This document shows, in pieces, positions 18,003-26,830 of a stretch of 64,000 nucleotides of DNA. Each line of letters opens with the position of its first letter. Position 1 is the stretch's first letter. Source of the stretch: Peptostreptococcaceae bacterium (GTDB taxonomy: Bacteria; Bacillota; Clostridia; Peptostreptococcales; Peptostreptococcaceae); contig JAOARY010000050.1 of NCBI GenBank assembly GCA_025210335.1, forward strand, positions 1 to 64,000, given 5' to 3'. The notes beneath the pieces were generated by a model, which saw nothing but the letters and a program-made list of their open reading frames with translations, was not told where the DNA came from and did not search any database. The translations under genes were made by a program, and so were the position numbers.

Positions 18003-20315
18003 TTAATTATTTACAGTTACTTTAACAGAATCTTCAATATAATCGATATTTATATTTTGATTTTCGTCAATTTTTCCAAGTAAATATTCTTCTGCCAATT
18101 CGTCTTCTATATATTTTTGAATAGCACGTCTTAAAGGTCGAGCACCATATTTTTGATCAAAACCTTTTTTGAATATAAATTCTTTTAAATTAGAAGTATA
18201 GCTTATTTTGATATTTTTATCTAGAGCTTCTTCTTGTACATCTTTTAGCATTAAGTCTATAATACTAAATAATTCATCTTTTTCAAGTGGTCTAAATGTT
18301 ATTATTTCATCTATTCTATTTAGAAATTCAGGTCTAAATAGTTCTTTTAATGCATTTGATGTTTTTTCTTCTAATGCTTCATATTCATTAGAATTAAAAC
18401 CTATTGAAGAATTTGAACTACTTCCTGCATTTGAAGTTAAAACAATAATAGTGTTTTTAAATGAGATATTTTTACCTTGGCTATCAGTTAAAATTCCATC
18501 GTCTAAAATTTGAAGCAACATATTAAAAACATCTGGATGTGCTTTTTCAATTTCATCAAATAAAACAACACTATAAGGATTTCTTCTTATTTTTTCAGTT
18601 AATTGTCCCGCATCATCAAAACCAACATATCCTGGAGGCGAACCTATAAGTTTAGAAACAGAATGTTTTTCCATATATTCAGACATATCTACTCTTATCA
18701 GATTTTCTTCACTTCCAAAAACTTCTTTAGCTAAAGCTTTTACAGTTGCAGTTTTTCCAACTCCTGTTGGACCAGAAAAAATAAATGAAGAAGGTCTTTT
18801 TATGTTTTTAAATCCGGCGCGGTTTCTTCTAACTGTTCTAGATAGACTCTTTATAGCTTCATTTTGTCCAATTATTGATTTATGAAGATTGGTTTCTAAA
18901 TTTATAAGTTTAGAAGCTTCTTCTTTTGTTATTGTTTTTACTGGTATTTTAGTCCAATCTTCTATAACTTGAGCTATATCGTCTTTAGTTAGTTTAGGCC
19001 AGTTTTTCTTATCATTTAATTCTTCTAATTGTTCTTCAAATTTTAATTTTTTCATTTTTAATTTAGCTATTTCTTCATAGTCATTTGATAGAGATAAATT
19101 TTCTATTTGATCATTTATTTGGTCTATTTTTTCAACTAGATATTTATCATTATTTTCTTTTTTATAAAACTTTAGATTTAATTTAGAAGAAGCCTCATCT
19201 ATAAGGTCAATCGCTTTATCTGGTAGGTATCTTTCTGTAATATATCTATTTGAAAGAACTACAGATGCACTTATTATATCTTCTTCAATATTTACCTTGT
19301 GATGAGTTTCGTAATAATTTTTTATACCAGAAAGTATTTTTATAGAATCTGAAATATTTGGTTCATCAACTATTATAGGTTGAAATCTTCTTTCTAATGC
19401 TTTATCTTTTTCTATATGTTTTCTATACTCATCTTTTGTTGTGGCACCTATTATTTGAACTTCACCTTTTGAAAGTGCTGGTTTTAGAATATTAGCGGCA
19501 TTCATAACTCCACCATGAACTTCTCCTGCTCCCATGATATTATGAATTTCATCTATTATAAGAATAATATTTTTTGCTTGTTTAACCTCTTCTATTATTC
19601 CTTTCATTCTGCCTTCAAATTGGCCTCTAAATTGTGTTCCTGCAACAATGGCAGTTAAATCAAGTAAAAAAACTTCTTTATCATATAATTTACTTGGAAC
19701 TTCTTTAGTGGCAATTTTAAGAGCTAGACCTTCTGCTATAGCTGTTTTACCAACACCTGGTTCTCCAAGAAGTACAGGATTATTTTTATTTCTTCTATTT
19801 AGGATTTGAATAACTCTTTGTATTTCTTCTTCTCTTCCTATTATATTGTCAATTTCATTATCTAAAGCTTTTTTTGTAAGATTAGTTGCGTATTTGTATA
19901 GTGTTTTTAATTTTTTACTCTTCTTCTTTGATGAAGTTTTAGAAAAGATTTTTTTAAACGGAGAATCATTTTTAAAATCAAATTCCTGAAAATCATTTTC
20001 TGATATTTCTTCCTTATTTTCATCTATTTCGATATCATCATTTTTATCTTCTATAGAATTATTTTCTTCAAAAGAGTTAGACATATTTAAAAGGTCATCC
20101 ATATTCATCCCATCAAACATATCTTTCATTTGTTCACTTATGTTTTCCATATCTTCAGAATCTAAAGATAATTGTTTCATAAGCTGGTCTTTAACGGGAA
20201 TTCCCATTTTAGCAGCACATTCAAGGCAAATACCTTCCATTTTGGTATTACCATCTTCAATCTTCATATTGTACATAACTGCTATATTTTTTTTGCAAAT
20301 AGAGCATTTTTTCAT
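18003..20315 (-). CDS. clpE: ClpE-type AAA+ unfoldase with N-terminal zinc finger
   Basis: This 770-residue class I Clp ATPase feeds proteins to ClpP. The N-terminus carries a C4 zinc finger, CSICKKN near residue 3 and CLECAAK near 30, in place of the Clp repeat domain; this is the ClpE arrangement. An acidic linker precedes AAA-1 (Walker A GEPGVGKT near 183). A short coiled middle domain lies near 395-450, and AAA-2 has Walker A GPTGVGKT near 513. The loop SSIGFNS near 635 supplies the IGF tripeptide that docks on ClpP. It is monocistronic. I saw no convincing CtsR heptad upstream. Some databases would call it ClpC; the zinc finger argues for ClpE. Confidence 0.88.
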   Translation of the reverse strand: MKKCSICKKNIAVMYNMKIEDGNTKMEGICLECAAKMGIPVKDQLMKQLSLDSEDMENISEQMKDMFDGMNMDDLLNMSNSFEENNSIEDKNDDIEIDENKEEISENDFQEFDFKNDSPFKKIFSKTSSKKKSKKLKTLYKYATNLTKKALDNEIDNIIGREEEIQRVIQILNRRNKNNPVLLGEPGVGKTAIAEGLALKIATKEVPSKLYDKEVFLLDLTAIVAGTQFRGQFEGRMKGIIEEVKQAKNIILIIDEIHNIMGAGEVHGGVMNAANILKPALSKGEVQIIGATTKDEYRKHIEKDKALERRFQPIIVDEPNISDSIKILSGIKNYYETHHKVNIEEDIISASVVLSNRYITERYLPDKAIDLIDEASSKLNLKFYKKENNDKYLVEKIDQINDQIENLSLSNDYEEIAKLKMKKLKFEEQLEELNDKKNWPKLTKDDIAQVIEDWTKIPVKTITKEEASKLINLETNLHKSIIGQNEAIKSLSRTVRRNRAGFKNIKRPSSFIFSGPTGVGKTATVKALAKEVFGSEENLIRVDMSEYMEKHSVSKLIGSPPGYVGFDDAGQLTEKIRRNPYSVVLFDEIEKAHPDVFNMLLQILDDGILTDSQGKNISFKNTIIVLTSNAGSSSNSSIGFNSNEYEALEEKTSNALKELFRPEFLNRIDEIITFRPLEKDELFSIIDLMLKDVQEEALDKNIKISYTSNLKEFIFKKGFDQKYGARPLRRAIQKYIEDELAEEYLLGKIDENQNINIDYIEDSVKVTVNN

Positions 20316-20437
20316 AGTATTACATCATCTCCATATTAGTATTCTATATTAATAGTAATTGAAATTAATGACCAAATATAACTATAATAATATATTAGAC
20401 TATATGGAGTTAAATATCAAATTAAAAAAATAAAATA

Positions 20438-20466
20438 TTGAATTAAAATTATTTTTTTGATATACT
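20438..20466 (+). promoter_or_regulatory. promoter of the acetate transporter gene
   Basis: TTGAAT (20438-20443) and TATACT (20461-20466) are separated by 17 bases, 59 bases before the start codon. Confidence 0.6.
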
Positions 20467-20524
20467 ATGTAAGTATTTATTAATTTTTATTATGAAATTT
20501 TTGTAATTTTTTAAGGAGGATTTT

Positions 20525-21124
20525 ATGGAAGAAAGAAAGATTGTAGTTGCAGACCCTTCAGCTTTGGGATTATTTGGTCTTGCGATGGTTACTTTGGTAG
20601 CATCTTCATCAAAACTAGGTTTAACATCAGGTGTTTCACTTATTATTCCATGGGCAATATTTTTAGGAAGTTTTGCACAACTATTTGCATGTATTAATGA
20701 TGCTAAAAAAGACAATATATTTGGAGCTACAGCATTTGGAGGGTATGCATTCTTCTGGATGGGTGTTGCTATGACTTGGATGATCAATTTAGGTGTATTT
20801 GGAGAAGGTATGAAAGCAAATGCAGACATAAAACAATTAGGTTTTGCTTTTGTAGGATATTTAATATTTTCAGTGTTTATGACTATTGGAGCGATGGAGA
20901 CTAATAAAGTATTATTTTTAATATTTTTATTTATAGATTTTTTATTTATAGGACTTGCTTGTTCAACTTTTGGAATCATGGAACATTCGATGCATAATTT
21001 AGCTGCATATTCAGAAATTATAATTTCTATGTTAGCTTTTTATAATTCAGCAGCTGTTGTATTAAATAAACATTTTAATAAAGAATTCTTACCAATTGGA
21101 AAACCTTTTGGAATATTTAAATAG
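20525..21124 (+). CDS. acetate uptake transporter, GPR1/FUN34/YaaH (SatP) family
   Basis: The 199-residue membrane protein has six hydrophobic segments and the family signature near the N-terminus, ADPSALGLFGLAMVT, equivalent to the NPAPLGL motif of SatP. Members move acetate or succinate with protons. It starts with ATG behind AAGGAGG and ends with a strong terminator, so it is monocistronic. The open frame on the opposite strand is a shadow. Confidence 0.92.
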   Translation: MEERKIVVADPSALGLFGLAMVTLVASSSKLGLTSGVSLIIPWAIFLGSFAQLFACINDAKKDNIFGATAFGGYAFFWMGVAMTWMINLGVFGEGMKANADIKQLGFAFVGYLIFSVFMTIGAMETNKVLFLIFLFIDFLFIGLACSTFGIMEHSMHNLAAYSEIIISMLAFYNSAAVVLNKHFNKEFLPIGKPFGIFK

Positions 21125-21160
21125 TTTTGTATATTTAGATATTGAATAAAAAAATTAAAT

Positions 21161-21207
21161 AAAAATGCCTATATAAATTATAGATAATTTATATAGGCAT
21201 TTTTTTA
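21161..21207 (+). terminator. terminator of the acetate transporter gene
   Basis: A perfect 20-bp stem (21161-21180 with 21185-21204), with loop TAGA and a T run. Confidence 0.94.
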
Positions 21208-21359
21208 TTCTTTTATTTAAATATTTATAAAAAAATTAAATAAGTTTTGCTATATTTTCTATTTTAAATTGATTTAGTCATACTTACTAAGGGTATAAGA
21301 ATTTATATACTATAGACTATATTTTATTTTAAAATAAATTAATAAAGAAGGTGACTATT

Positions 21360-22223
21360 TTGAAAGAAGCGAAAATATTGATTGTTGATGATTCTTCGTT
21401 TTATAGAACTTATATAAGAGATATTTTGGAAAAAGCTGGTTTTGAAGTTGTTGGAGAAGCTGGTAGTGTTAAAGAGGCAGTTCAAAAGTCTATTGATTTA
21501 GAGCCTAATTTAGTTACTATGGATATGGCTATTTTGGGTGGAGATGGTTTTCAATGTAGTCAAGAGATTCATAGAATCAATTCACATATAAGAATTATAA
21601 TGATAAGTTCTATGATGGATGATGAAATGGTGAAAAAAGCAAAGATGAGTAATATATCTTCTTTTATACAAAAGCCTGTAGATCCAGAGCAATTGGTAGC
21701 TAAAGTTAAGCAATTGATAGTGGGAGAAGAATTATTAGAAGAATTAGAAGATGTTTATGTAGATGCATTTAAAGAAGCTTTGATATCGAATATACAAAGG
21801 ATTTTTAAAGCAACACCAGAAAGTACAGAAACGGAAAAAACAGCATTTAACCATGCTTCAAGAGGTATATCTACAGTCATAGGAATAATAGGAAAATATT
21901 CTGGTAGAATGATAATGGATGTTTCAAAAGAAACTGGAGATAAAATAGCAAGTGCAATGTTAAGAAGAGATCCAAAAGATAAGAAGGAAAGTATGGTTGT
22001 TATAGCTGAATTTGCAAATATTATATCCGGAAATGCTTGTTCAATGCTAAATCAAAAAAATAAAATGTATGGTCTTAGAGTCGCACCACCTGCAATGTTC
22101 CATGGTGAATCCCTAAATATTTCACAAAGTAAATTAGAAACAAATAATATAATAGTAAGTGGAGATTTTGGAGAAATATATATAAATATAGGATTTAAAA
22201 GAGGTGAGGACGAGTGGATATAA
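21360..22223 (+). CDS. response regulator receiver fused to a CheX-type phosphatase domain
   Basis: Residues 1-118 form a CheY-like receiver with the acidic pair DD at 10-11, phospho-acceptor Asp55 in LVTMDM, Ser in IMISSM and Lys in QKPVDP. The C-terminal half (about 135-285) resembles CheX: AEFANIISGNA supplies the ExxN catalytic pair used by CheX and CheC to dephosphorylate CheY-P. TTG 21360 is chosen because AAGAAGGTG ends just before it; GTG 21351 is inside that site. The gene overlaps a second, stand-alone CheX gene by ten bases. No other che genes are nearby. Autodephosphorylation or action on a partner receiver is inference. Confidence 0.85.
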   Translation: MKEAKILIVDDSSFYRTYIRDILEKAGFEVVGEAGSVKEAVQKSIDLEPNLVTMDMAILGGDGFQCSQEIHRINSHIRIIMISSMMDDEMVKKAKMSNISSFIQKPVDPEQLVAKVKQLIVGEELLEELEDVYVDAFKEALISNIQRIFKATPESTETEKTAFNHASRGISTVIGIIGKYSGRMIMDVSKETGDKIASAMLRRDPKDKKESMVVIAEFANIISGNACSMLNQKNKMYGLRVAPPAMFHGESLNISQSKLETNNIIVSGDFGEIYINIGFKRGEDEWI

Positions 22224-22678
22224 AATATATAAATCCTTTTGTAGAAGGTTTTTTAAATGTTATGCCTGTTTTAGGGTTTCAAGATGTAAAAAGAAATAGT
22301 GTACGAGTTAGAGAAGATAATACTATACAATATTCAGGTGTAGCACTTATGTTAGGTATTGTAGGTGACATTAAAGGTAATGTTATTTATGGTCTTGAGT
22401 TAGAAAGTGCTAAAAAAATTGCATCAAAAATGATGATGGGAATGCCTGTAGAAGAGCTAAATGATATGGCTCAAAGTGCAATATCTGAACTTTCAAATAT
22501 GCTTACAGCTAATGCGAGTACTAATTTTGAGAAAATGGGAATAAATATAAATATTTCAACACCGACTTTAATGTATGGTGAAAATTTTGAAGCTAAAATG
22601 AATACAGAAAAAGTTTTATGTATCGAAATGATGGCTGATGGTATACCACTTGAAATAAATGTTGCATTACAAATCTAA
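22214..22678 (+). CDS. CheX family chemotaxis protein (CheY-P phosphatase)
   Basis: The 154-residue protein is a single CheX domain: INPFVEGFLNVMPVLGF at the N-terminus and the catalytic ExxN in AISELSNMLTANAS near residue 95. CheX dimers remove phosphate from CheY. GTG 22214 follows GAGGTGAGGA and lies inside the end of the receiver-CheX gene, so the products are made together and probably act together, either as a heterodimer or as phosphatase and target. Confidence 0.88.
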   Translation: MDIKYINPFVEGFLNVMPVLGFQDVKRNSVRVREDNTIQYSGVALMLGIVGDIKGNVIYGLELESAKKIASKMMMGMPVEELNDMAQSAISELSNMLTANASTNFEKMGININISTPTLMYGENFEAKMNTEKVLCIEMMADGIPLEINVALQI

Positions 22679-22700
22679 AATTAAGAGATATCAAAAATGC

Positions 22701-22742
22701 AAAAAAGTTGTTTTGAATAATAAACCAAAACAACTTTTTTTT
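22701..22742. terminator. bidirectional terminator between CheX and the C_GCAxxG_C_C gene
   Basis: AAAAAAGTTGTTTTG (22701-22715) and CAAAACAACTTTTTT (22726-22740) form a perfect 15-bp stem with a ten-base loop. Confidence 0.93.
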
Positions 22743-22744
22743 AA

Positions 22745-23212
22745 TTATCCGATTAAAGATTTTAAAAGGCTATGTTTTTCTAGTATTAATTTCATAGTGA
22801 TTTCACAAATATCACCTGTAATCATTAAACAATTGTTAAAATGTTCTTTTGAGCCGGATTTAAAATCCTTTGTTAAAACTCTACAACATGTACTTTTATA
22901 TTTATTTCTAAATTCATTGTGGAGTTGTTTTGATAATTTCATTACTTTGAAATTATTTTTACCAGGAGCTTTTCTCCCGTAAGCTAATCCTAATGCAGCT
23001 ATTCCGCCACTTAAAGCTCCACAAGTACAACCACTACCCCCCATTCCTACAGGAAATCCAGACATCAAAGATATATATTCCTTAGGAAGATCATATTCTA
23101 AAACTTCATTTATAGCAGCTAATACAGCTTCAGAACACATGTATTGTTTGCTAGAGTAATAATTTTGTGCTAAATTTTTAGCTTCCGAAATTAATTTAGT
23201 ATTTTTATTCAT
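22745..23212 (-). CDS. C_GCAxxG_C_C family protein
   Basis: The 155-residue protein matches the redox-type family named for its cysteine pattern: Cys in YMCSEAV near residue 25, GCTCGALSGG near 61, a CC pair near 110 and a final Cys near 128 in HFNNC. The family is often found near membrane or electron-transfer proteins. The cysteines may bind a metal or cluster, but no reaction is established. ATG is preceded by a weak GGGTGAG. It is monocistronic. Confidence 0.88.
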   Translation of the reverse strand: MNKNTKLISEAKNLAQNYYSSKQYMCSEAVLAAINEVLEYDLPKEYISLMSGFPVGMGGSGCTCGALSGGIAALGLAYGRKAPGKNNFKVMKLSKQLHNEFRNKYKSTCCRVLTKDFKSGSKEHFNNCLMITGDICEITMKLILEKHSLLKSLIG

Positions 23213-23615
23213 TAACTCACCCGTTTCATTAGAAATAATTAATAATAATAAAGTAATTATAAATAATAATTATATTGATTAAAAAAATTAAAAAATTTTT
23301 AAGTATTTTTTAGCATTAAAAAATCAAATTATAATTGATAAATTCTTATTAATCCATTATAATTTCACTTGAATTTAAATTTTTGAAGAATAAATTTACT
23401 TTTTAAGATTTTTTACATTAGATATAATACTAAGTATAGCATAATAATTCTTATTGTATTTATAGAAAATTTAAATGAAAACAAAAATCTTATAAGAATT
23501 ATTTATTTTTTTTTCTTATTCTGATATTATTTAAAGATATAGAAATCATTTATTTTTTAGTACTTAAAGAATTGGAATTTATTAATGGGTAATATATATT
23601 AAATGGGGTGAATTT
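23213..23615. other. 403-base intergenic region upstream of glcT
   Basis: Very AT-rich. It holds possible -10 elements TATAAT at 23330-23335 and 23423-23428, neither with a good -35, and a terminator-like hairpin at 23443-23515. No open frame or tRNA was seen. AATTCTTATT occurs twice (near 23341 and 23446), and its complement lies near 23493. Confidence 0.6.
23443..23515 (+). terminator. terminator-like hairpin in the glcT upstream region
   Basis: AATAATTCTTAT (23443-23454) pairs perfectly with ATAAGAATTATT (23492-23503), and a T-rich run follows to 23515. It lies just after the possible -10 at 23423-23428, so it could end a short RNA or attenuate glcT. The stem is AT-only apart from one pair, so it is weak. 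Confidence 0.35.
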
Positions 23616-24443
23616 ATGGAAGATTATAAAATTATTAAGATTTTAAGTAATAATGTTGTACTTGTAAATCATAGAGATATAAATCATATTTTATTAGGAA
23701 AAGGTATTGGGTTTAATAGAAAAAAAGACGATATATTTGAAAGTCTTGATAATATAGAATCTAAATTTATATCATTAGAAGGTCTTAGTGAAAAGGATAG
23801 TAACAAATTTATGGATGAATTAAATCCTAAAATTATAGAACTTGTAAATGATATTTTAGAAATGGCAAAGGAAAAATTAAAAAAAGAATTGCATCCAAGA
23901 ATAAATGCAGGATTAATAGATCATATACAATTTAGCATAAAAAGAATAAAAGATAATGTAAAAATAATAAATCCATTTTTAGAAGAAACAAAATTGCTAT
24001 ATCCTTTGGAATATGAAGTAGCAAAAGAGGCTGTAGCTATACTTTCAAATGCTTTGAATCTTGAAATACCAGAAAGTGAAATAGGTTTTTTAACATTTCA
24101 TATATGTGGAGGATTAAATGAGGCATCTAAAATGGAAGCGCTTGAAAATACTAAGATTTTAAATAAAATAATAATGTATGCAAAAGAAAAGCTTAATTTA
24201 GATATAAATCCATCATCTTTTGACTATAACAGGTTTTTGGTACATTTAAAGGGTGTTATAAATAGAGTTAAGAGAAATAAGTCTATAAAAAATAATCTCT
24301 TGACAGATATAAAAGAAAAAAATATAATAGAATACAAGATAGCCTATGATATGTCGAAGATAATCGAAAATCAAATAGGATTTAAAGTACCAGATGATGA
24401 AGTTGGTTATATTGCAATTCATCTTATGAAATTAAATAGTTGA
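23616..24443 (+). CDS. glcT: PRD-containing transcription antiterminator, GlcT type
   Basis: The 275-residue protein has an N-terminal RNA-binding domain (about 1-60, IIKILSNNVVLV with the LLGKGIGF loop), then two PTS regulation domains with the histidines that are phosphorylated by the PTS: GLIDHIQF near residue 107 and GFLTFHICG in PRD1, and NRFLVHLKGV near 212 and GYIAIHL in PRD2. GlcT binds the RAT in the ptsG leader and prevents termination when glucose is present. The RAT begins only 20 bases after its stop, and ptsG follows, which fixes the assignment. ATG follows GGGGTG. Confidence 0.95.
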   Translation: MEDYKIIKILSNNVVLVNHRDINHILLGKGIGFNRKKDDIFESLDNIESKFISLEGLSEKDSNKFMDELNPKIIELVNDILEMAKEKLKKELHPRINAGLIDHIQFSIKRIKDNVKIINPFLEETKLLYPLEYEVAKEAVAILSNALNLEIPESEIGFLTFHICGGLNEASKMEALENTKILNKIIMYAKEKLNLDINPSSFDYNRFLVHLKGVINRVKRNKSIKNNLLTDIKEKNIIEYKIAYDMSKIIENQIGFKVPDDEVGYIAIHLMKLNS

Positions 24444-24463
24444 TATGTGAATATCAGATTTTT

Positions 24464-24492
24464 GCGTGTTACTGATACGATCAGGCATGAGC
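24464..24492 (+). promoter_or_regulatory. ribonucleic antiterminator (RAT) for GlcT
   Basis: The 29 bases closely match the B. subtilis ptsG RAT: GTGTTACTGAT, a three-base loop, then ATCAGGCATGAGC. The inner stem CTGAT/ATCAG (24472-24476 with 24480-24484) is perfect. Its 3' part is also the 5' arm of the terminator, so binding of GlcT excludes the terminator. Confidence 0.9.
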
Positions 24493-24610
24493 TTAGATTT
24501 GAGAAAATTACTAGTCTATGGACTAGGTGCATTTTGTTTGCTTTGTTTAAAGCTATAAGTGCGAAGTTTTTTGATATCTATTTGGCTCATGCTTTTTTTG
24601 CGTCTCAAAT
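24483..24610 (+). terminator. ptsG leader terminator with long insert
   Basis: GCATGAGC (24485-24492) pairs with GCTCATGC (24585-24592), extended by A-T and G.U pairs on both sides, and a run of seven T follows. The arms enclose about 90 bases that contain two small hairpins, CTAGTC/GACTAG (24511-24526) and GCTTT/AAAGC (24540-24553). ATTTGAGA (24497-24504) is also complementary to TCTCAAAT (24603-24610) beyond the T run, a crossing pairing. Confidence 0.75.
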
Positions 24611-24697
24611 AGTCAAAAGATTTCGGCTTTAGGAAAACATTAACTTATAAATTTAAAATCATTGGCCGATGATAAATTAACTTTTAGGAGGAGTATT

Positions 24698-26680
24698 ATG
24701 AGTAAGAATGGTATTTTTGCTAAGTTGCAAAAAGTAGGAAAGTCACTTATGTTACCAGTTTCAGTTCTTCCAGCAGCTGGTCTTATGGTAGCGTTCTCAA
24801 GATTAATAGAAAATTCAATTGGAGTTGAAAATGTAGCAGCAAATCCAATGTTAAATGCTTTAGTTCAAATAATGTTTAAGGGTGGACTTGTTGTATTTGA
24901 AAACTTACCAATTATATTTGCAATAGGTGTTGCAATTGGTTTTACAGCAGGAGAAGCAGTTGCTGGATTAGCGTCTGTTGTTGGTTATGTTGTATTAACA
25001 AAAGTATTGTCAGTTATGAGTGAAGTTCAAGGATTAGAAGTTCCTATAAATATGGGTATTTTTAGTGGAATCATAATAGGTTTAGTAGCAGCAAATGTGT
25101 ATAATAAATATTATAAAACGAAATTACACCCAGTTTTAGGATTTTTCCAAGGTAAAAGATTAGTACCAATTTTAATGGTTGCAATAGCATGTACATTAGG
25201 TATTGTATTTGGTTTTATTTGGCCTCCAATTCAAGATGGTATAAATTGGTTAGGACAACAAGCTATAGATGCAGAAATATTTGGATTTAGACTAGGTGGA
25301 GCTATATATGCACTTGGTAATAGAGCTCTTATACCAACTGGTTTACATCATGTATTTAAGACTCCTTTTACAGTTCAATTTGGTGAATACATACACCCAC
25401 AAACTGGTGAAGTATTTATAGGGGAAGTTGCAAGATTCTTCGCAGGAGATCCTACTGCTGGAAATATAACAGCAGCAGAATATCCATTGAAGATATTTGG
25501 ACTACCAGCAGCAGCTTTAGCTATATATTTAACAGCTAAGCCAGAAAATAAAAAGGCTGTTGGAGGAGCTATGCTTACAGCTTCATTAACATCTATAATA
25601 ACTGGTATAACAGAACCTATAGAGTTTGCATTTATGTTTGTAGCACCAATTTTATATTTAACTCATGTTGGTCTTGCTTTTGTTGGTGGACTTTTAATGA
25701 ATATGGCTGGTGTTAGATTATCAGAAACATTTACATCATCTTTAATAGATTATTTTGTTAGTATAGCAACAGGAAACGCAGGAAATCCAATGATGTTATT
25801 CCCTGTTGGGGTTGTAATATTTGTAGCATATTTTGCGACTTTCTATTATTTTATAAAGAAATTTGATTTAAAAACTCCAGGTAGAGAAGAAGAAACAGAA
25901 GAAATAGCTGATATATCAGCATCTCAAAAAGCTGTAGAAGTATTATTAGCATTAGGAGATGCAAAAAATATAAAGCATATTGATGCTTGTATAACAAGAC
26001 TTAGATTAGAACTTAATGATGATAGTATAATCAATGAAAAAAGATTAAAAGCTTTAGGAGCTTCAGGTGTTATGAAAGCAGGCGGTGGAAGTGTTCAAGT
26101 TGTATTTGGACCAGCAGCTGAAGGTTTAAAAGATGAGATAAAAACTGTAATGGCAGCAGGTGGAGCTTCATCTGTTGAAATTAAGGAAGAAGTTAAAAAA
26201 GAGGAAACTAAAGAAAAGATAAAAAAAGCTAAAAGATTAATATCATCTCCAATGAAAGGTAAATTAGTTGATTTAAAAGATGTTCCAGATCAAACTTTTG
26301 CAGATAAACTTTTAGGAGAAGGTATAGCTATAGAACCAGTTGATGGACTTGTAACATCTCCAGTTTCAGGTGAAATAGTACAATTATTTAGAACAAATCA
26401 TGCTGTTGGACTTAAAACAGATGATGGATTAGAAGTTTTAGTTCATGTTGGTATAGATACAGTTAATATGAATGGTGAAGGTTTTGAAGCTTTTGTAAAG
26501 CAAGGAGATAGAGTTAAAGTTGGGGATAAATTACTTAATGTAGACTTAGAACTTGTAAAAGAAAAAGCTAAATCTATAATAACTCCAATAGTTATTACAA
26601 ACACATTTGAGTTTGATTCTATAAAATCAATCAAAAATGGAGATGTATCAAATAAAGAAGATATAATAGAAGTAAACTAA
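24698..26680 (+). CDS. ptsG: PTS glucose transporter subunit IICBA
   Basis: The 660-residue enzyme II imports and phosphorylates glucose. IIC (about 1-390) is a membrane domain with NRALIPTGLHH and ITGITEPIEF. IIB has its phosphorylated cysteine in IDACITRLRLE near residue 430. IIA has its histidine in VLVHVGIDTV near 583. The start is ATG 24698 behind TAGGAGGAG; an upstream TTG at 24662 lacks a site. Expression is controlled by GlcT through the leader. Specificity for glucose over N-acetylglucosamine is inferred from the GlcT context. Confidence 0.94.
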   Translation: MSKNGIFAKLQKVGKSLMLPVSVLPAAGLMVAFSRLIENSIGVENVAANPMLNALVQIMFKGGLVVFENLPIIFAIGVAIGFTAGEAVAGLASVVGYVVLTKVLSVMSEVQGLEVPINMGIFSGIIIGLVAANVYNKYYKTKLHPVLGFFQGKRLVPILMVAIACTLGIVFGFIWPPIQDGINWLGQQAIDAEIFGFRLGGAIYALGNRALIPTGLHHVFKTPFTVQFGEYIHPQTGEVFIGEVARFFAGDPTAGNITAAEYPLKIFGLPAAALAIYLTAKPENKKAVGGAMLTASLTSIITGITEPIEFAFMFVAPILYLTHVGLAFVGGLLMNMAGVRLSETFTSSLIDYFVSIATGNAGNPMMLFPVGVVIFVAYFATFYYFIKKFDLKTPGREEETEEIADISASQKAVEVLLALGDAKNIKHIDACITRLRLELNDDSIINEKRLKALGASGVMKAGGGSVQVVFGPAAEGLKDEIKTVMAAGGASSVEIKEEVKKEETKEKIKKAKRLISSPMKGKLVDLKDVPDQTFADKLLGEGIAIEPVDGLVTSPVSGEIVQLFRTNHAVGLKTDDGLEVLVHVGIDTVNMNGEGFEAFVKQGDRVKVGDKLLNVDLELVKEKAKSIITPIVITNTFEFDSIKSIKNGDVSNKEDIIEVN

Positions 26681-26698
26681 TATTAATATATTATTTTT

Positions 26699-26745
26699 TA
26701 AAAAGTTTAAAAATGATTAAATCATTTTTAAACTTTTTTTTTATT
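26699..26745 (+). terminator. terminator of ptsG
   Basis: AAAAGTTTAAAAATGAT pairs with ATCATTTTTAAACTTTT around a three-base loop, and a run of T follows. Confidence 0.9.
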
Positions 26746-26830
26746 AAAATTAAAATAATTCATATTTAATAATTTGAATATTTAATGTTAAAATAAAATT
26801 AAAGTTCGATATATTATGAAGGAGGAAAAA

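Noticed and set aside
20316-20524. Possible CtsR operator upstream of the clpE-type gene
   Set aside because: Only a partial GGTCA heptad is present; the second heptad does not match the consensus.
20449-20979. 176-codon frame antisense to the acetate transporter gene
   Set aside because: It is a shadow of the real gene: no ribosome binding site, and the plus-strand protein has clear family motifs.
22659-22982. 107-codon plus-strand frame after CheX
   Set aside because: It crosses a terminator and is antisense to the C_GCAxxG_C_C gene, which has conserved cysteines.
24447-24632. Open frame of 61 codons between glcT and ptsG
   Set aside because: It lies entirely within the RAT/terminator leader, has no ribosome binding site, and its composition follows RNA structure.
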